A stretch of 64,000 nt of DNA from Nocardia terrae (GTDB lineage: Bacteria; Actinomycetota; Actinomycetes; Mycobacteriales; Mycobacteriaceae). The translations under genes and the position numbers were made by a program. Where the stretch lies: contig NZ_WRPP01000004.1 of the NCBI RefSeq assembly GCF_009760405.1, forward strand, positions 496,001-560,000, given 5' to 3'. Under the pieces are notes generated by a model. The model was not told the DNA's origin, ran no database searches, and saw only the letters and a program-made list of their open reading frames with translations. This document shows positions 52,327-61,463 of the stretch, piece by piece (position 1 is the first letter of the stretch; every line of letters begins with the position of its first letter).

Positions 52327-53048
52327 GTGCCTCCCTGACCGGCACCGGTCTGCGATTGACGCTGGGCCACAACGAGATCCTGCGCGGCGTGGACGTGCAC
52401 GTGGACGCGGGCAAGACCACCACGGTCATCGGCCCGTCCGGCTCGGGCAAGTCCACGCTGCTGCGGGTGCTCAACCGGCTGCACGAACCCGACTCCGGCG
52501 ATATCCTGCTCGACGGCAAATCGGTGTTGACCGAGAACCCGGATCGGCTGCGCCAGCGGATCGGCATGGTGTTCCAGCACTTCAACCTGTTCCCGCACCG
52601 GACGGTCGCCGACAATATCGCGCTCGGTCCGCGCAAGCTGCACGGTCTGTCCAAAGAGCAAGCGCGCACGCTGGCGGTGCAGCAACTGGAGGCGGTCGGG
52701 CTGGCCGGGAAAGCCGATGTGCGCCCGGCGAATCTGTCCGGCGGGCAGCAGCAGCGCGTGGCGATCGCTCGCGCGCTGGCCATGAAGCCGGACATCATGT
52801 TCTTCGACGAGGCCACGTCCGCTCTGGACCCCGAGCTGGTCAAGGGTGTCCTGGCGCTCATGTCGGAGCTCGCGCAGGGCGGCATGTCGATGATCGTGGT
52901 CACCCACGAAATGAGCTTCGCCCGTTCGGTTTCCGACCGGGTGGTGTTCATGGACCACGGTCAGGTCGTCGAAACCGGCACGCCGGAACAGATTTTCGAG
53001 AACGCCGAAACCCCCCGCCTGCGGCAGTTCCTGTCACAGGTGCTTTGA
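52323..53048 (+). CDS. Polar amino-acid ABC transporter ATPase (GlnQ type)
   Basis: This 241-residue protein has Walker A GPSGSGKST, the Q-loop MVFQHFNLFPHRTV, signature NLSGGQQQRVAIARA, Walker B IMFFDEATSALDPE and the H-loop VVTHEMSFAR. It is translationally coupled to the fused receptor/permease and completes the transporter. A dispersed repeat begins at its stop codon. Confidence 0.96.
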   Translation: MSASLTGTGLRLTLGHNEILRGVDVHVDAGKTTTVIGPSGSGKSTLLRVLNRLHEPDSGDILLDGKSVLTENPDRLRQRIGMVFQHFNLFPHRTVADNIALGPRKLHGLSKEQARTLAVQQLEAVGLAGKADVRPANLSGGQQQRVAIARALAMKPDIMFFDEATSALDPELVKGVLALMSELAQGGMSMIVVTHEMSFARSVSDRVVFMDHGQVVETGTPEQIFENAETPRLRQFLSQVL

Positions 53049-53119
53049 ACAACTCTCGTAACTCGGGCCTCCGCCTCCCCACGGCCGGGCGAGCTCCTGA
53101 AACCCCGAGGAGGCGGTGT
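53048..53119 (+). repeat. 3'-end-associated dispersed repeat (family A, copy 2)
   Basis: It starts at the ATPase stop with AACAACTCTCGTAACTC and ends CTGAAACCCCGAGGAGGCGGTGT. It matches the element after ino1 at both ends but differs in its internal hairpin (here CCGCCTCC at 53071 against GGAGGCGG at 53109). It may also terminate the convergent transcripts. Confidence 0.55.
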
Positions 53120-53871
53120 CAGCTGCTGCCGCGTCCGGATCCGCTGGCGCTGCCGCTGAAGGGCATGTTGGCGTAGCCCGCGAAATCGCCCTGGGCTCCG
53201 CTGTAGACATTGAGGTCGACGGACCCGCCGATGCCGGGAATCGCGCCGGAGCTGGTGGTCTGCCAGAAGGTCCAGGCGGGCCAGCCGCCCGGCACCTCCG
53301 GCTGGTCGTTGCCCCGATAGTCGGCGATCCACAGCGGGTAGGAGGTGAACTGGTCGGTGTCGGCCATCGCCGTCTGCCAGAACCGGGGATAGGTGTAGAT
53401 GATCGGCCGCCGGCCGGTCATGGCCTGCACGGTATTGAGGTACCGGTGGGTCCAGTCGATGAGCGCGTCGGGCGGCAGGCCGCCGGAATCCTCGATGTCC
53501 AGTACCGGCGGCAGGTCCAGCAGTCCGTTCTGGCCGAGCACCAGGGCCGAATAGAACGCGCCCTGTAGCTCGGGGGATTCGTTGGGGCGCGCGAAATGGT
53601 AAGTGCCGCGGGCGACCCCGGCCATCCGCATGGACAGGCTGTCCTGCACGAAGAAGGGGTTCACGTAGTTGAGCCCCTCGGTGGCCTTGAGCATGGCGAA
53701 CTGGTACCCGGCCGCCCGCACGCCGAACCAGTTGATGCCCCCGCCGCCGGGATGCTGCCAGGAGGCCACATCCGGGCCCTCGATATCGGCGGCGGCTACC
53801 CCGGCTGGGGTAGCTATCAGGATGCCGGCAGCTGCGATTGTGACCATTTTCATCAGGCTTCGTCCGGTCAT
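53119..53871 (-). CDS. Secreted GH25 lysozyme (N-acetylmuramidase)
   Basis: This 250-residue protein has a signal peptide (cleavage near GVAAA-DIEG). The GH25 barrel carries GPDVASWQHPGG (catalytic-site Asp), FAMLKATEGLNYVNP, GTYHFARP, PPVLDIEDSGG (catalytic Asp/Glu) and WIADYRGN. A short Gly/Ser tail ends the protein. It would cleave peptidoglycan outside the cell. ATG 53853 is a possible alternative start. Confidence 0.93.
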   Translation of the reverse strand: MTGRSLMKMVTIAAAGILIATPAGVAAADIEGPDVASWQHPGGGGINWFGVRAAGYQFAMLKATEGLNYVNPFFVQDSLSMRMAGVARGTYHFARPNESPELQGAFYSALVLGQNGLLDLPPVLDIEDSGGLPPDALIDWTHRYLNTVQAMTGRRPIIYTYPRFWQTAMADTDQFTSYPLWIADYRGNDQPEVPGGWPAWTFWQTTSSGAIPGIGGSVDLNVYSGAQGDFAGYANMPFSGSASGSGRGSS

Positions 53872-53941
53872 GCCAAAAAACGCTAGGCCGGACGGTCGCT
53901 ATAGCCGTGAAGGCGCGACTGTGATATTCGCCAAACGTTAG

Positions 53942-55282
53942 CTATCCGAGCCAGTCGAGGACCGAAGCGGCGGTCCAGGACTGCTGCATGCTGCCCAGCG
54001 GCAAGCCGGTGAAGGGCTCGTAGTACTCGGCGAAGCTGCCGTCACTGGCCTGTCGCAGACCCTCCGCACGCAGCATGAACGAGCGTTCCGCCCAGCCGCG
54101 GCGGGCGAAGACCCACGAGAACAGCCAACTGATCACCGGCCACACCGGGCCACGCCAGTACTCGCGCGGGCGAAAGTCCTTGGACACCGGGGACGTCGAG
54201 GGCGGCAGCGCGTAGCGCAGATCGGGATGCCCGCACCAGCGTGGGCCCTCGAACAAGCGCAGCAACCGCCGTTCGGCATCGCGCGGCAAGCCTCCCGAGA
54301 TCAGGGGCGCGAAGCAGGCGAGGGTCTCGGTCTCGATCCACTTGTCCGCGCGCACATCGAAATCACGGGCCACTCCGCTGCGGGCGTCGGTGGTGGCGAC
54401 CACGCCCGCACGGAAGTAGTCGGCCCACTCGTAGAGCTCGCGCACATCCGCGTGCGGCTGCTTGTAGTCCTCGCCGATATTGGCCAGCACATCGCAGGCC
54501 AGGGCGAAGATGGCGGTGACGAATACGTCCTCGACGGCGAAGCTCATGGTCGAGGCCAGCTGGTAGTCGTCGTAGCCGCAGCGCCGCATCTGCTCGACCA
54601 ACCACAGGTAGCGGTCGTATTCGCGGTCCGAGGGCCGCTGGGTGGGGTCGCCCACCACCTGCGTGTCGGCGCGCTCGTAGGGCGGCAGGTCCGGCCCCGG
54701 AATCACGTTCTCGTAGGCGCGATCCCAGCGTGGCGAATTGTCCATGCCCGATTCCCAGCCGTGGTACAGCGTGATCCGGCCGTGCTGCTTGGGGTCTCGG
54801 GCATAGGCCAGCCAGCGGTGCCAGCGCATCAGGTCGGGCCAGCGCCGATTCAGGAAGTCCTCGGCCACCGCGCGGGTGCTGCGGCCGTGCCGGCGCGAGT
54901 GGTCCAGAATCCGTTGCACGGCAATGGCATGCACGGGCGGCTGGGTGATGCCCGAGGTGTCGGGCCCGTCGGGCGCGTCGGCGGCGAGTCTGCGGCACTC
55001 CCAGCGCGCCGGGCCCGGGAAATAGCCGTCCACGCCATTGGCGAAGACGATGTGCGGAATCATCCCGTTGCGCCACTGCGCCGACAGCAGGGTGTCGAGT
55101 TCCAGGGCGGCGCGTTCGACGCTGAGCGGGGCCAGGCCCACGGCCACGAAGGCCGCGTCCCAACTCCACATGTGCGGATAGAGTCTCGGCGCGGCGCTGG
55201 TCATGGTGCCCAGGTCATTGCCGCGCAGCAGGTAGGCGGCCCGAGCCGCGAGCTGGGTGGGCGTGAAACCAGGGTGGGACAT
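53942..55282 (-). CDS. ggh: Glucosylglycerate hydrolase (GH63-like)
   Basis: This 446-residue protein starts at ATG 55282 (MSHPGFTPTQLAARAAYLL). The length and motifs match the mycobacterial enzyme as I recall it: PHMWSWDAAFVAVGLAPLSV, AQWRNGMIPHIVFANGVDGYFPGP, LYHGWESGMDNSPRWD (catalytic Asp), REYWRGPVWPVISW and FAEYYEPFTG (catalytic Glu region). It releases glucose and glycerate from glucosylglycerate, a compatible solute that builds up in nitrogen starvation. An 89-codon open extension upstream has no start signal. Confidence 0.93.
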   Translation of the reverse strand: MSHPGFTPTQLAARAAYLLRGNDLGTMTSAAPRLYPHMWSWDAAFVAVGLAPLSVERAALELDTLLSAQWRNGMIPHIVFANGVDGYFPGPARWECRRLAADAPDGPDTSGITQPPVHAIAVQRILDHSRRHGRSTRAVAEDFLNRRWPDLMRWHRWLAYARDPKQHGRITLYHGWESGMDNSPRWDRAYENVIPGPDLPPYERADTQVVGDPTQRPSDREYDRYLWLVEQMRRCGYDDYQLASTMSFAVEDVFVTAIFALACDVLANIGEDYKQPHADVRELYEWADYFRAGVVATTDARSGVARDFDVRADKWIETETLACFAPLISGGLPRDAERRLLRLFEGPRWCGHPDLRYALPPSTSPVSKDFRPREYWRGPVWPVISWLFSWVFARRGWAERSFMLRAEGLRQASDGSFAEYYEPFTGLPLGSMQQSWTAASVLDWLG

Positions 55283-55542
55283 CGCCCTATTCTGCGCTGG
55301 AACCTGTAGGTATGCGCGGCGGGTCGGATCGTATGCGGAGTGACGGTCGGATCGAACTGGGTCGTCAGATTGCACCTGTTCGCCTTCTCGAATCAGCTGG
55401 ATATCCGGAAATGCATGAAGTATTCGTGTCACAGACCGTCTCGTGCTCGGTGATCTGAGCAAGTTGACGGCTCGTTGCGCTCGAATCATCGCCGAGTCCA
55501 GCCGACTGGTTACCGACACGCCGTTCCGGTATCGATCTTCGC
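55283..55542. other. Intergenic region between ggh and the TnpB element
   Basis: This 260-bp region contains the ggh promoter and the undefined left boundary of the TnpB element. GC content is lower than in the flanking genes. No gene is supported. Confidence 0.4.
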
Positions 55543-56793
55543 TTATCACACGGTTGCCGCTGTGATAACGTCGCCGAGTGCGGACGGCGTATCGGTGTCG
55601 GGCTTACCCGACCGATGAGCAGGCGGTGAACCTGGCTCGTACGTTCGGCTGTGTTCGGAAGGTCTGGAACGAGATACTCGAATGGCGCACCAAGCGTTAC
55701 CGCGTCGACGCCGTGCGAACGAACTACGCTGAGGCGGATCGCCACTTGACCGAGCTCAAGAGACGCCCGGAACTGGCGTTCTTGAACGAGGTTTCGGCGG
55801 TTCCCCTGCAGCAGACACTTCGTCATCAGTACAAGGCATTGACGAGCTTTTTCGCTCGTCGTTCCCGCTATCCCCGGTTCAAATCACGCAACTCCCGCCA
55901 GGCCGCGACCTATACGCGGGCGGCGTTTCGCTGGCGCGGCGGAACCCTCTGGCTGGCAAAACAATCGGAACCCTTGCGGTTCGTTTGGTCCTGGCCCGAC
56001 ATCGACCCGGCGACCTTGTCGCCATCGCTGGTGACCGTGAGCCGTGACGCGGATGGCTGTTGGTACGTCACGCTGCAACTGGACACCGATGCTCCAGGCG
56101 AGTTGCCCGCCACCGGCGCGGCCGTTGGTCTCGACGTTGGCATCAACTCGTTCGCGACCACCAGCGATGGTGACAAGATCCCGAATCCGCGACTCATGGA
56201 ACGTAAGCAACGCAACCTGGCTCGCTACCAGCGGCGTATGGCCCGCACGGAAAAGGGTTCCCGCAACCGAGAAAAGGCTCGGCGCCGGGTTGCCCGTGCG
56301 CATGCGCGAGTCCGCCGAGCGCGCGCAAACTTCCTGCACGTCACCAGCACTGAACTGATCCGTCGCTACGATGTCGTAGTTGTCGAGGACCTGAACGTGT
56401 CCGGCATGATGCGCAATCACAGGGTGGCGCGTGCGATCGGCGACTGCGGGTGGTCGACGTTTCGGGCAATGCTCGGCTACAAGGCCGAAAAATGGGGCAG
56501 GCGTTTTGTCGTCGTCGACAGATATTTTCCCAGTTCCAAGACATGCTCGAACTGCGGACATCTACTTGCGCAACTGTCGTTGAAGACCAGGTCCTGGACC
56601 TGCCCGTCCTGCCGCACCCGTCATGACCGGGATGTGAACGCGGCGAAGAACATTCTGGCCGAAGGACTTTCGGCGACGGCCTGTGGAGCTGATGTAAGAC
56701 CGGGAGGACTGCCCTCCGGCGATCGGCCGCGAAGCAGGAAGCCTGACTCGCGAGGGTTGGAATCTGGGTCCGTACGGGCCGAGGGGAAGTCAA
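55543..56793 (+). mobile_element. Solo TnpB (IS1341-type, IS200/IS605 superfamily) element
   Basis: The left boundary is taken at a perfect 8-bp hairpin TTATCACA...TGTGATAA (55543-55568) just before tnpB, and the right end at the conserved GTCAA (56789-56793) after a GAATC...GGGGAA run. There is no TnpA gene, so movement would need a transposase in trans. The exact left end is uncertain. Confidence 0.65.
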
Positions 56794-56798
56794 GGTGA
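55578..56798 (+). CDS. tnpB: TnpB RNA-guided endonuclease (OrfB of IS200/IS605)
   Basis: This 406-residue protein starts at GTG 55578. An N-terminal helix-turn-helix (MRTAYRCRAYPTDEQ) and beta-barrel region are followed by the RuvC-like nuclease with all three acids: D186 in VGLDVGINSF, E270 in VVVEDLNV and D352 in RDVNAAKN. The target-strand zinc finger has Cys 323/326 and 342/345. TnpB cuts DNA guided by an RNA made from the element's right end, helping the element persist. The C-terminal ~40 residues (after AAKNILAEG) are encoded by the guide-RNA/right-end sequence. It is intact and possibly active. Confidence 0.95.
   Translation: MRTAYRCRAYPTDEQAVNLARTFGCVRKVWNEILEWRTKRYRVDAVRTNYAEADRHLTELKRRPELAFLNEVSAVPLQQTLRHQYKALTSFFARRSRYPRFKSRNSRQAATYTRAAFRWRGGTLWLAKQSEPLRFVWSWPDIDPATLSPSLVTVSRDADGCWYVTLQLDTDAPGELPATGAAVGLDVGINSFATTSDGDKIPNPRLMERKQRNLARYQRRMARTEKGSRNREKARRRVARAHARVRRARANFLHVTSTELIRRYDVVVVEDLNVSGMMRNHRVARAIGDCGWSTFRAMLGYKAEKWGRRFVVVDRYFPSSKTCSNCGHLLAQLSLKTRSWTCPSCRTRHDRDVNAAKNILAEGLSATACGADVRPGGLPSGDRPRSRKPDSRGLESGSVRAEGKSR
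56650..56793 (+). ncRNA. Candidate omega-RNA (reRNA) of the TnpB element
   Basis: In TnpB elements the guide RNA scaffold overlaps the 3' part of tnpB and ends at the right end. This segment holds several GC-rich inverted stretches and ends in GTCAA; the next bases (GGTGATCTCATG...) would be the guide. The 5' boundary is a guess. Confidence 0.4.
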
Positions 56799-56802
56799 TC
56801 TC

Positions 56803-57510
56803 ATGACGAACTACTCGTTGAGAACCGAGAGCGACCAGCCGACCGCGCTGATCACCGGGGCCAGCCGCGGGCTCGGCGCGGCCATCGCCCGGGAACTGGC
56901 GCCCGCGCACCGGCTGCTGCTGGGCGCGCGCACGGCGGAGGCCCTGGGGCCGATCCTGGGTGAGCTGCCGGGCAGTGCCGGATGGCCGGTCGATCTCACC
57001 GACTATGCCGCGGTGGCGAACGCGGTGGAAGGCATCGAACGACTGGATGTACTGGTTCACAATGCCGGAACAGCCGACCTGGGAACGATAGCCGAATCAT
57101 CGGTGGCGCAGTGGCGGAATACGTTGGAAGCCAACCTGATCGCGGTCATGGAGTTGACCAGGCTGTTGTTGCCCGCGCTGCGCGCCGCCAATGGCCATGT
57201 GGTGCTGATCAATTCGGGCGCCGGACTGCGGGCCAATCCGGGCTGGGGTGCGTACGCGGCCAGCAAGTTCGGACTGCGCGCTTTCGCGGACGCGCTGCGC
57301 CTCGAGGAGCCGGCACTGCGGGTGACCTCTGTACATCCGGGGCGCATCGACACCGACATGCAGCGCGAGATCGTCGCCGGGGAGGGTCGCGAGTACGAGC
57401 CGCGCGAATTCCTCACGGCCGGAACGGTGGCGCGTGCCGTGCGCAATGCCGTGGAGACGCCGCGCGACGCGCACCCCACCGAAATCGTGTTGCGTCCGAT
57501 CGCACGCTGA
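56803..57510 (+). CDS. Short-chain dehydrogenase/reductase
   Basis: This 235-residue NAD(P)-dependent oxidoreductase has ALITGASRGLGAAIA (cofactor loop, residues ~16-30), VHNAGTADLG, the catalytic Ser in VVLINSGAGL and YAASKFGLR (Tyr-x-x-x-Lys), ending HPGRIDTDMQ. ATG 56803 is 9 bases after the right end of the TnpB element, and its AAGGTG Shine-Dalgarno spans the junction, so the element has replaced its native upstream region. The substrate is unknown. Confidence 0.94.
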   Translation: MTNYSLRTESDQPTALITGASRGLGAAIARELAPAHRLLLGARTAEALGPILGELPGSAGWPVDLTDYAAVANAVEGIERLDVLVHNAGTADLGTIAESSVAQWRNTLEANLIAVMELTRLLLPALRAANGHVVLINSGAGLRANPGWGAYAASKFGLRAFADALRLEEPALRVTSVHPGRIDTDMQREIVAGEGREYEPREFLTAGTVARAVRNAVETPRDAHPTEIVLRPIAR

Positions 57511-57666
57511 GACCCGCCGTACGCTGAGAGGAGCCTTAATTTATTCGCCGAATTTCGATCATTTCGCACAGATTTCGTGTTCAGTTCACGGCCCGTGGAT
57601 ATAACTGATGTGCCCGCGAGGGAGGCATGGCAAAAAGGACACATACCGTCGGAGTGAACAACACGT

Positions 57667-58482
57667 ATGGATAGACGACAGTTGCTCGCACTGCTCGCCG
57701 CGGGCGCTGCGACAGCCCTGACGGGCTGCTCCTCGGGGACGGACGCCTCCCGGTACAAGGTCACCCCGCGGATCAGCGGGCCGATGAAGACGCCTACAAC
57801 CTCCGTGGCCGCCGCGTCCGCGCAGACGCTGCCCAAACCGCCGGGCGGTCCCAAGTCCGCGATTCCCGCCGGGACCATTACCGCCCTGCCCGGCACCGGC
57901 AACAACTTGGCGCTCACCATCGACGACGGGGCCAGCACCGAAGTGGTCGGCGCGTACATCAAATTCGCGCAGGACACCGGTGCGCGGTTCACGTTCTTCG
58001 TGACCGCGAGTTACGACTCCTGGACCACCCATCGCGCCACCCTGCGGCCGCTGGTGGAGTCGGGCCAGATCCAGCTGGGCAATCACACCTGGGATCATCC
58101 GGACCTCACCAAGTTGTCCGCGACCGAGCTGTCCTCCCAGCTCACCAAGGCAAAGACATTCCTGCGCAACAACTTCGGCGTCGACGGGACGCCATATTTC
58201 CGTCCCCCTTACGGCCGGCACAATGCTACGGTCGACAAGGTGGCAGCGGATCTCGGATACACCGTCCCGGTCATGTGGTACGGCTCGCTGTCGGATTCGG
58301 GCGTCATCACCGAGGACTACCTGATCGAGTGCGCGCGAAAATATTTCAACGCGCAGGCCCTGGTCATCGGGCATGCCAACCATCCCGCCGTCACCCACTG
58401 CTACGGGCAGATGGTCGACATCATCCGTGAACGCAACCTGTCGATGGTGACGCTCAACGACGTGCTGACATCGCCGACGTAG
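57667..58482 (+). CDS. Polysaccharide deacetylase lipoprotein (copy 1)
   Basis: This 271-residue protein has a lipoprotein signal (LAAGAATALTGC, Cys ~22). The NodB-type CE4 domain (~70-265) has motif 1 ALTIDDGAS, motif 2 GNHTWDHPDL (His metal ligands), motif 3 FRPPYGRHN and a late VIGHANHP. The first Asp pair of classical TFDDG is IDDG here. The family de-N-acetylates peptidoglycan or other glycans. A second copy follows 67 bp downstream. Confidence 0.92.
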   Translation: MDRRQLLALLAAGAATALTGCSSGTDASRYKVTPRISGPMKTPTTSVAAASAQTLPKPPGGPKSAIPAGTITALPGTGNNLALTIDDGASTEVVGAYIKFAQDTGARFTFFVTASYDSWTTHRATLRPLVESGQIQLGNHTWDHPDLTKLSATELSSQLTKAKTFLRNNFGVDGTPYFRPPYGRHNATVDKVAADLGYTVPVMWYGSLSDSGVITEDYLIECARKYFNAQALVIGHANHPAVTHCYGQMVDIIRERNLSMVTLNDVLTSPT

Positions 58483-58549
58483 CCGGGACTCGTTGGGGGA
58501 GTGGAAGTCCCGGCGTCATCGAGGCCGGGGATGAGGAACGAGGTTCGAC

Positions 58550-59341
58550 ATGGACAGGCGACGACTGCTGACAATGCTGGCCGCGGGCACGGCTGCCACC
58601 TTGCTGGGCACCGGTGAATCCCGCGCCGACTTCCCCTTCGACACCGGATCCTCCGGGATCGTCCCGCAGATTCCCGGTATACCGCAGGTGCTGCCACCGG
58701 ACTACGGGCCGAAGACGCCGATCGGACCCGGCACGATATCCGCCCTGCCCGGCGACGGAAACCATATGGCGCTCACCATCGATGACGGCGCGAGCTCCGA
58801 AACCATCCGCGGCTTCATCGATTTCGCGCGCAACACCGGAGCTCGGCTCACCTTCTTCGTCACCGCCTACTACCCCGGATGGCTCGATCACCGGGATGTG
58901 CTGCGCCCCTTGGTCGATTCCGGTCAGATCCAGCTGGGCAACCACACCTGGGACCATCCGGACCTGACCCGGCTCTCCGGCGGCGCGATCGCCGATCAGC
59001 TGAACCGGTGCAAGGACTTCCTCTGGAACCAGTACGGGACCGACGGCACCCCGTACTACCGCCCGCCCTACGGTCACCACAATGACAGCGTGGACGCCGT
59101 CGCGGCCGACTGCGGCTACACCGTTCCGACCATGTGGTACGGCAGTTTGAACGACACCAACAAGGTGATCAGCGAGGACATGCTGCTCGATGCCGCCCGG
59201 CAGTGGTTCCGCGCCCAGGCCATCGTGATCGGCCACGCCAACCGCCCGACCGTCACCCATCTCTACGACCAGCTCACCGACATCATCCGCGAACGCAACC
59301 TGCAACTGGTCACCCTCAACGATGTGCTGATCCGTCCCTAG
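58550..59341 (+). CDS. Secreted polysaccharide deacetylase (copy 2)
   Basis: This 263-residue protein is a tandem paralogue of the preceding gene. The signal peptide MDRRRLLTMLAAGTAATLL has no lipobox Cys, so this copy is secreted, not anchored. The CE4 motifs are the same: ALTIDDGAS, GNHTWDHPDLTRL, YRPPYGHHN and VIGHANRP. The pair may give one anchored and one diffusible enzyme acting on the same glycan. Confidence 0.93.
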   Translation: MDRRRLLTMLAAGTAATLLGTGESRADFPFDTGSSGIVPQIPGIPQVLPPDYGPKTPIGPGTISALPGDGNHMALTIDDGASSETIRGFIDFARNTGARLTFFVTAYYPGWLDHRDVLRPLVDSGQIQLGNHTWDHPDLTRLSGGAIADQLNRCKDFLWNQYGTDGTPYYRPPYGHHNDSVDAVAADCGYTVPTMWYGSLNDTNKVISEDMLLDAARQWFRAQAIVIGHANRPTVTHLYDQLTDIIRERNLQLVTLNDVLIRP

Positions 59342-59360
59342 GACGCGTCGTCTGCGCGAA

Positions 59361-61259
59361 TCATCCGGTGAAGACGGCGGATTCGCGCAGGCGATGCAGG
59401 CGCAGGGCCAGCTGGATCTCGAGCGCGCGATCGGGATGCTGCCAGCCCTCGCCGAGCAGTCCGGTGATGCGCTCGAGCCGCTGGGTCACCGTGTTCACGT
59501 GCACGTGCAGCTGTTTGGCGCTGGTGCTGAGGCTGCATCCGCTGGCGAAATAGGCGTCCAGGGTGTGGACCAGTTCGGTGCGGCGGCGCAGGTCGTAGTC
59601 GACGACGGGCCCGAGGGTCTGGTCCAGGAACGCGGGCGCGTCGGCGTCGCCGCTGATCAGCAGGCCGACGAAGCCCAGATCCGCGGCGCTGGCGCAGGAT
59701 CCGGTCCGGCCCAGGGCGTGCAGCACGCGGACGCAGCGCAGGGCCTCGCGGTGGGCGGTCTCGGCCTCGGCCGGAAGCGTCACCGGTCCCGCACCCGCGA
59801 TGGTCGCGCGGGATCCCAAGGCCGCCGCCAGTTCTCGTCCGATCTGGTCGGCGGCGGCGCCCGGATCCGCGCCGGGCAGCAGCAATGCGGTGTGCTCGCC
59901 CCGGGTTGCCGCCAGGCCGTGATGGGATATCCCGTAACCCGTTGTCCAGGCGGCCATTCTGCGATGCCCGCCGTGGTCGACGACCACCAGGACATGCGGC
60001 CGGCCGAGGTCGATGCCGAGCAGCGCCGCGCGATTCTCCAGTGTCTCCCGGTCGGTGACCCGCCCGGCGAGCAGATCGTCGAGGAGTTCGCCGCGGACGC
60101 GGCCCTCGGCCTCGGCGATGCTGCGGCGGAACAGTAACAGCAGCGCGGTGACCAGCGCCGCGCGCTCGAGAATGCGCTGATCGGAGTCCGACAGCGGTTC
60201 CGGATGCTGCAGCACCAGGGTGCACAGCGGTTCGCTGCCCGCGCCGCCGGGGGCGGCCCAGAGCTGTTTCAGCTGCGCGGTGCGCCCGAGTTGGGCCGCC
60301 GCGGTGGTGATCTCACTCAGCAGTCGGTCGTCGTCGAGCTGATCGTGCGGCTGACCGCCCGGCGCGTCCACCAGGCCGATGCGGCGGCCGTCGGCGTCGA
60401 GCACCAGCAGCGTGCCGCCCAGGATATCGGCGGCGACCGCGGCCACATCGTCGACCCCGCCGCCGCGCACCACCACGTCGGTCATGCGGTCGTGGGCGCG
60501 CGCCGCGCGGTCCACGGTGTTGTAGTGGGCGTGCATGGCCGCGTTGGCGGCGCTCAATTCGGCCAGCGCCGTGCGGGTTTCGGTGAGCAGCCGGGCCGAG
60601 TCCAGGGCGATGGTCGCGTGCGCGGCCAATGAGGACAGCAGCGCGATCTCCTCCGGCGCGTACGGGCGGGCGTCACGGTGCGAGGCGAACAGCACCCCGA
60701 TCACCTTCTCGCCCAGCTTCATCGGCACCCCGAGGATGGCCACGATGCCCTCGTCGCGGACCGCGCTGTTGATCTCGCGGGTGTGGTGGAAACGCTGGTC
60801 GGCGAAGTAGTCCGGGGTGCAGTACGGCATACCGGTCTGCTGGACCAGCCCGCCCAGTCCCGCACCCATCGGCAGTCGGCAGGCCCGGAAGGCCGGTGCT
60901 CCGGAACCGTCGGTGACCCGCATGTAGGTATCGCCGCGCTCGGGATCGGGCAGGGTCATGTAGGCGATATCCGAGCGGAGCAGCCGGCGCGCGCGATGCA
61001 CGATGGCCCGCAACACCGCGTCCACATCCCGCAGTCCCGCGAGGTCGCTGGCGGTGTCGAACAGCGCGGCCAGTTCGGCCTCGCGGCGGGCCCGGCGCTC
61101 GAGCAGCGCGCGGACCCGCAGGGCCGACAGTTTCGCGGCCTCCAGCCCGGCCAGCTCGGCCGCGGGGGCCCCGGCGGCGCGCGCCTCCAGCACGGGAGCT
61201 TCGAATTCGACGGCCGGAGCTTCCCGCTCGAGCAATTCCAGGAAGATCTCGCAGGTCAT
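59361..61259 (-). CDS. GAF-domain PucR/CdaR-type transcriptional regulator
   Basis: This 632-residue protein starts at ATG 61259 (MTCEIFLELLEREAP). A helical leader is followed by a GAF sensor domain (~60-230: DTASDLAGLRDVDAVLRAI, MGAGLGGLVQQTGMPYC, GVPMKLGEKVIGVLFASH), a middle region, and a C-terminal PucR HTH (~560-620: LDAYFASGCSLSTSAKQLHVHVNTVTQRLERI). PucR-type proteins activate catabolic genes in response to a metabolite. It is divergent from the polyester-degradation-like cluster, its likely target. Confidence 0.92.
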   Translation of the reverse strand: MTCEIFLELLEREAPAVEFEAPVLEARAAGAPAAELAGLEAAKLSALRVRALLERRARREAELAALFDTASDLAGLRDVDAVLRAIVHRARRLLRSDIAYMTLPDPERGDTYMRVTDGSGAPAFRACRLPMGAGLGGLVQQTGMPYCTPDYFADQRFHHTREINSAVRDEGIVAILGVPMKLGEKVIGVLFASHRDARPYAPEEIALLSSLAAHATIALDSARLLTETRTALAELSAANAAMHAHYNTVDRAARAHDRMTDVVVRGGGVDDVAAVAADILGGTLLVLDADGRRIGLVDAPGGQPHDQLDDDRLLSEITTAAAQLGRTAQLKQLWAAPGGAGSEPLCTLVLQHPEPLSDSDQRILERAALVTALLLLFRRSIAEAEGRVRGELLDDLLAGRVTDRETLENRAALLGIDLGRPHVLVVVDHGGHRRMAAWTTGYGISHHGLAATRGEHTALLLPGADPGAAADQIGRELAAALGSRATIAGAGPVTLPAEAETAHREALRCVRVLHALGRTGSCASAADLGFVGLLISGDADAPAFLDQTLGPVVDYDLRRRTELVHTLDAYFASGCSLSTSAKQLHVHVNTVTQRLERITGLLGEGWQHPDRALEIQLALRLHRLRESAVFTG

Positions 61260-61463
61260 GGCGTGCCATTCTGGCCGAACTCCGGCCCGGGCGGGCGGGA
61301 ATGCCATGGGGGATTCCCACATAGTGGCGACCGGTCATATCCCTGTGGGCCACATGAGGTGTCGGTCGACACATTCGCGCCCCGAAGTGTGGGTGGCACC
61401 CACCTGGTCGCGAGCGTGGCCGCTGAACAGACTTTCCGGCATTTCCGCTCGAGAGGGAGCCCG

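Noticed and set aside
55283..55549. An 89-codon N-terminal extension of glucosylglycerate hydrolase
   Set aside because: The known enzyme is 446 residues starting MSHPGF-like; the extension has no ribosome-binding site and atypical composition.
57627..57674. A 15-codon leader peptide (MAKRTHTVGVNN...) overlapping the first deacetylase start
   Set aside because: The Shine-Dalgarno is only one base from its ATG, and nothing about the peptide suggests an attenuator; too weak to call a gene.
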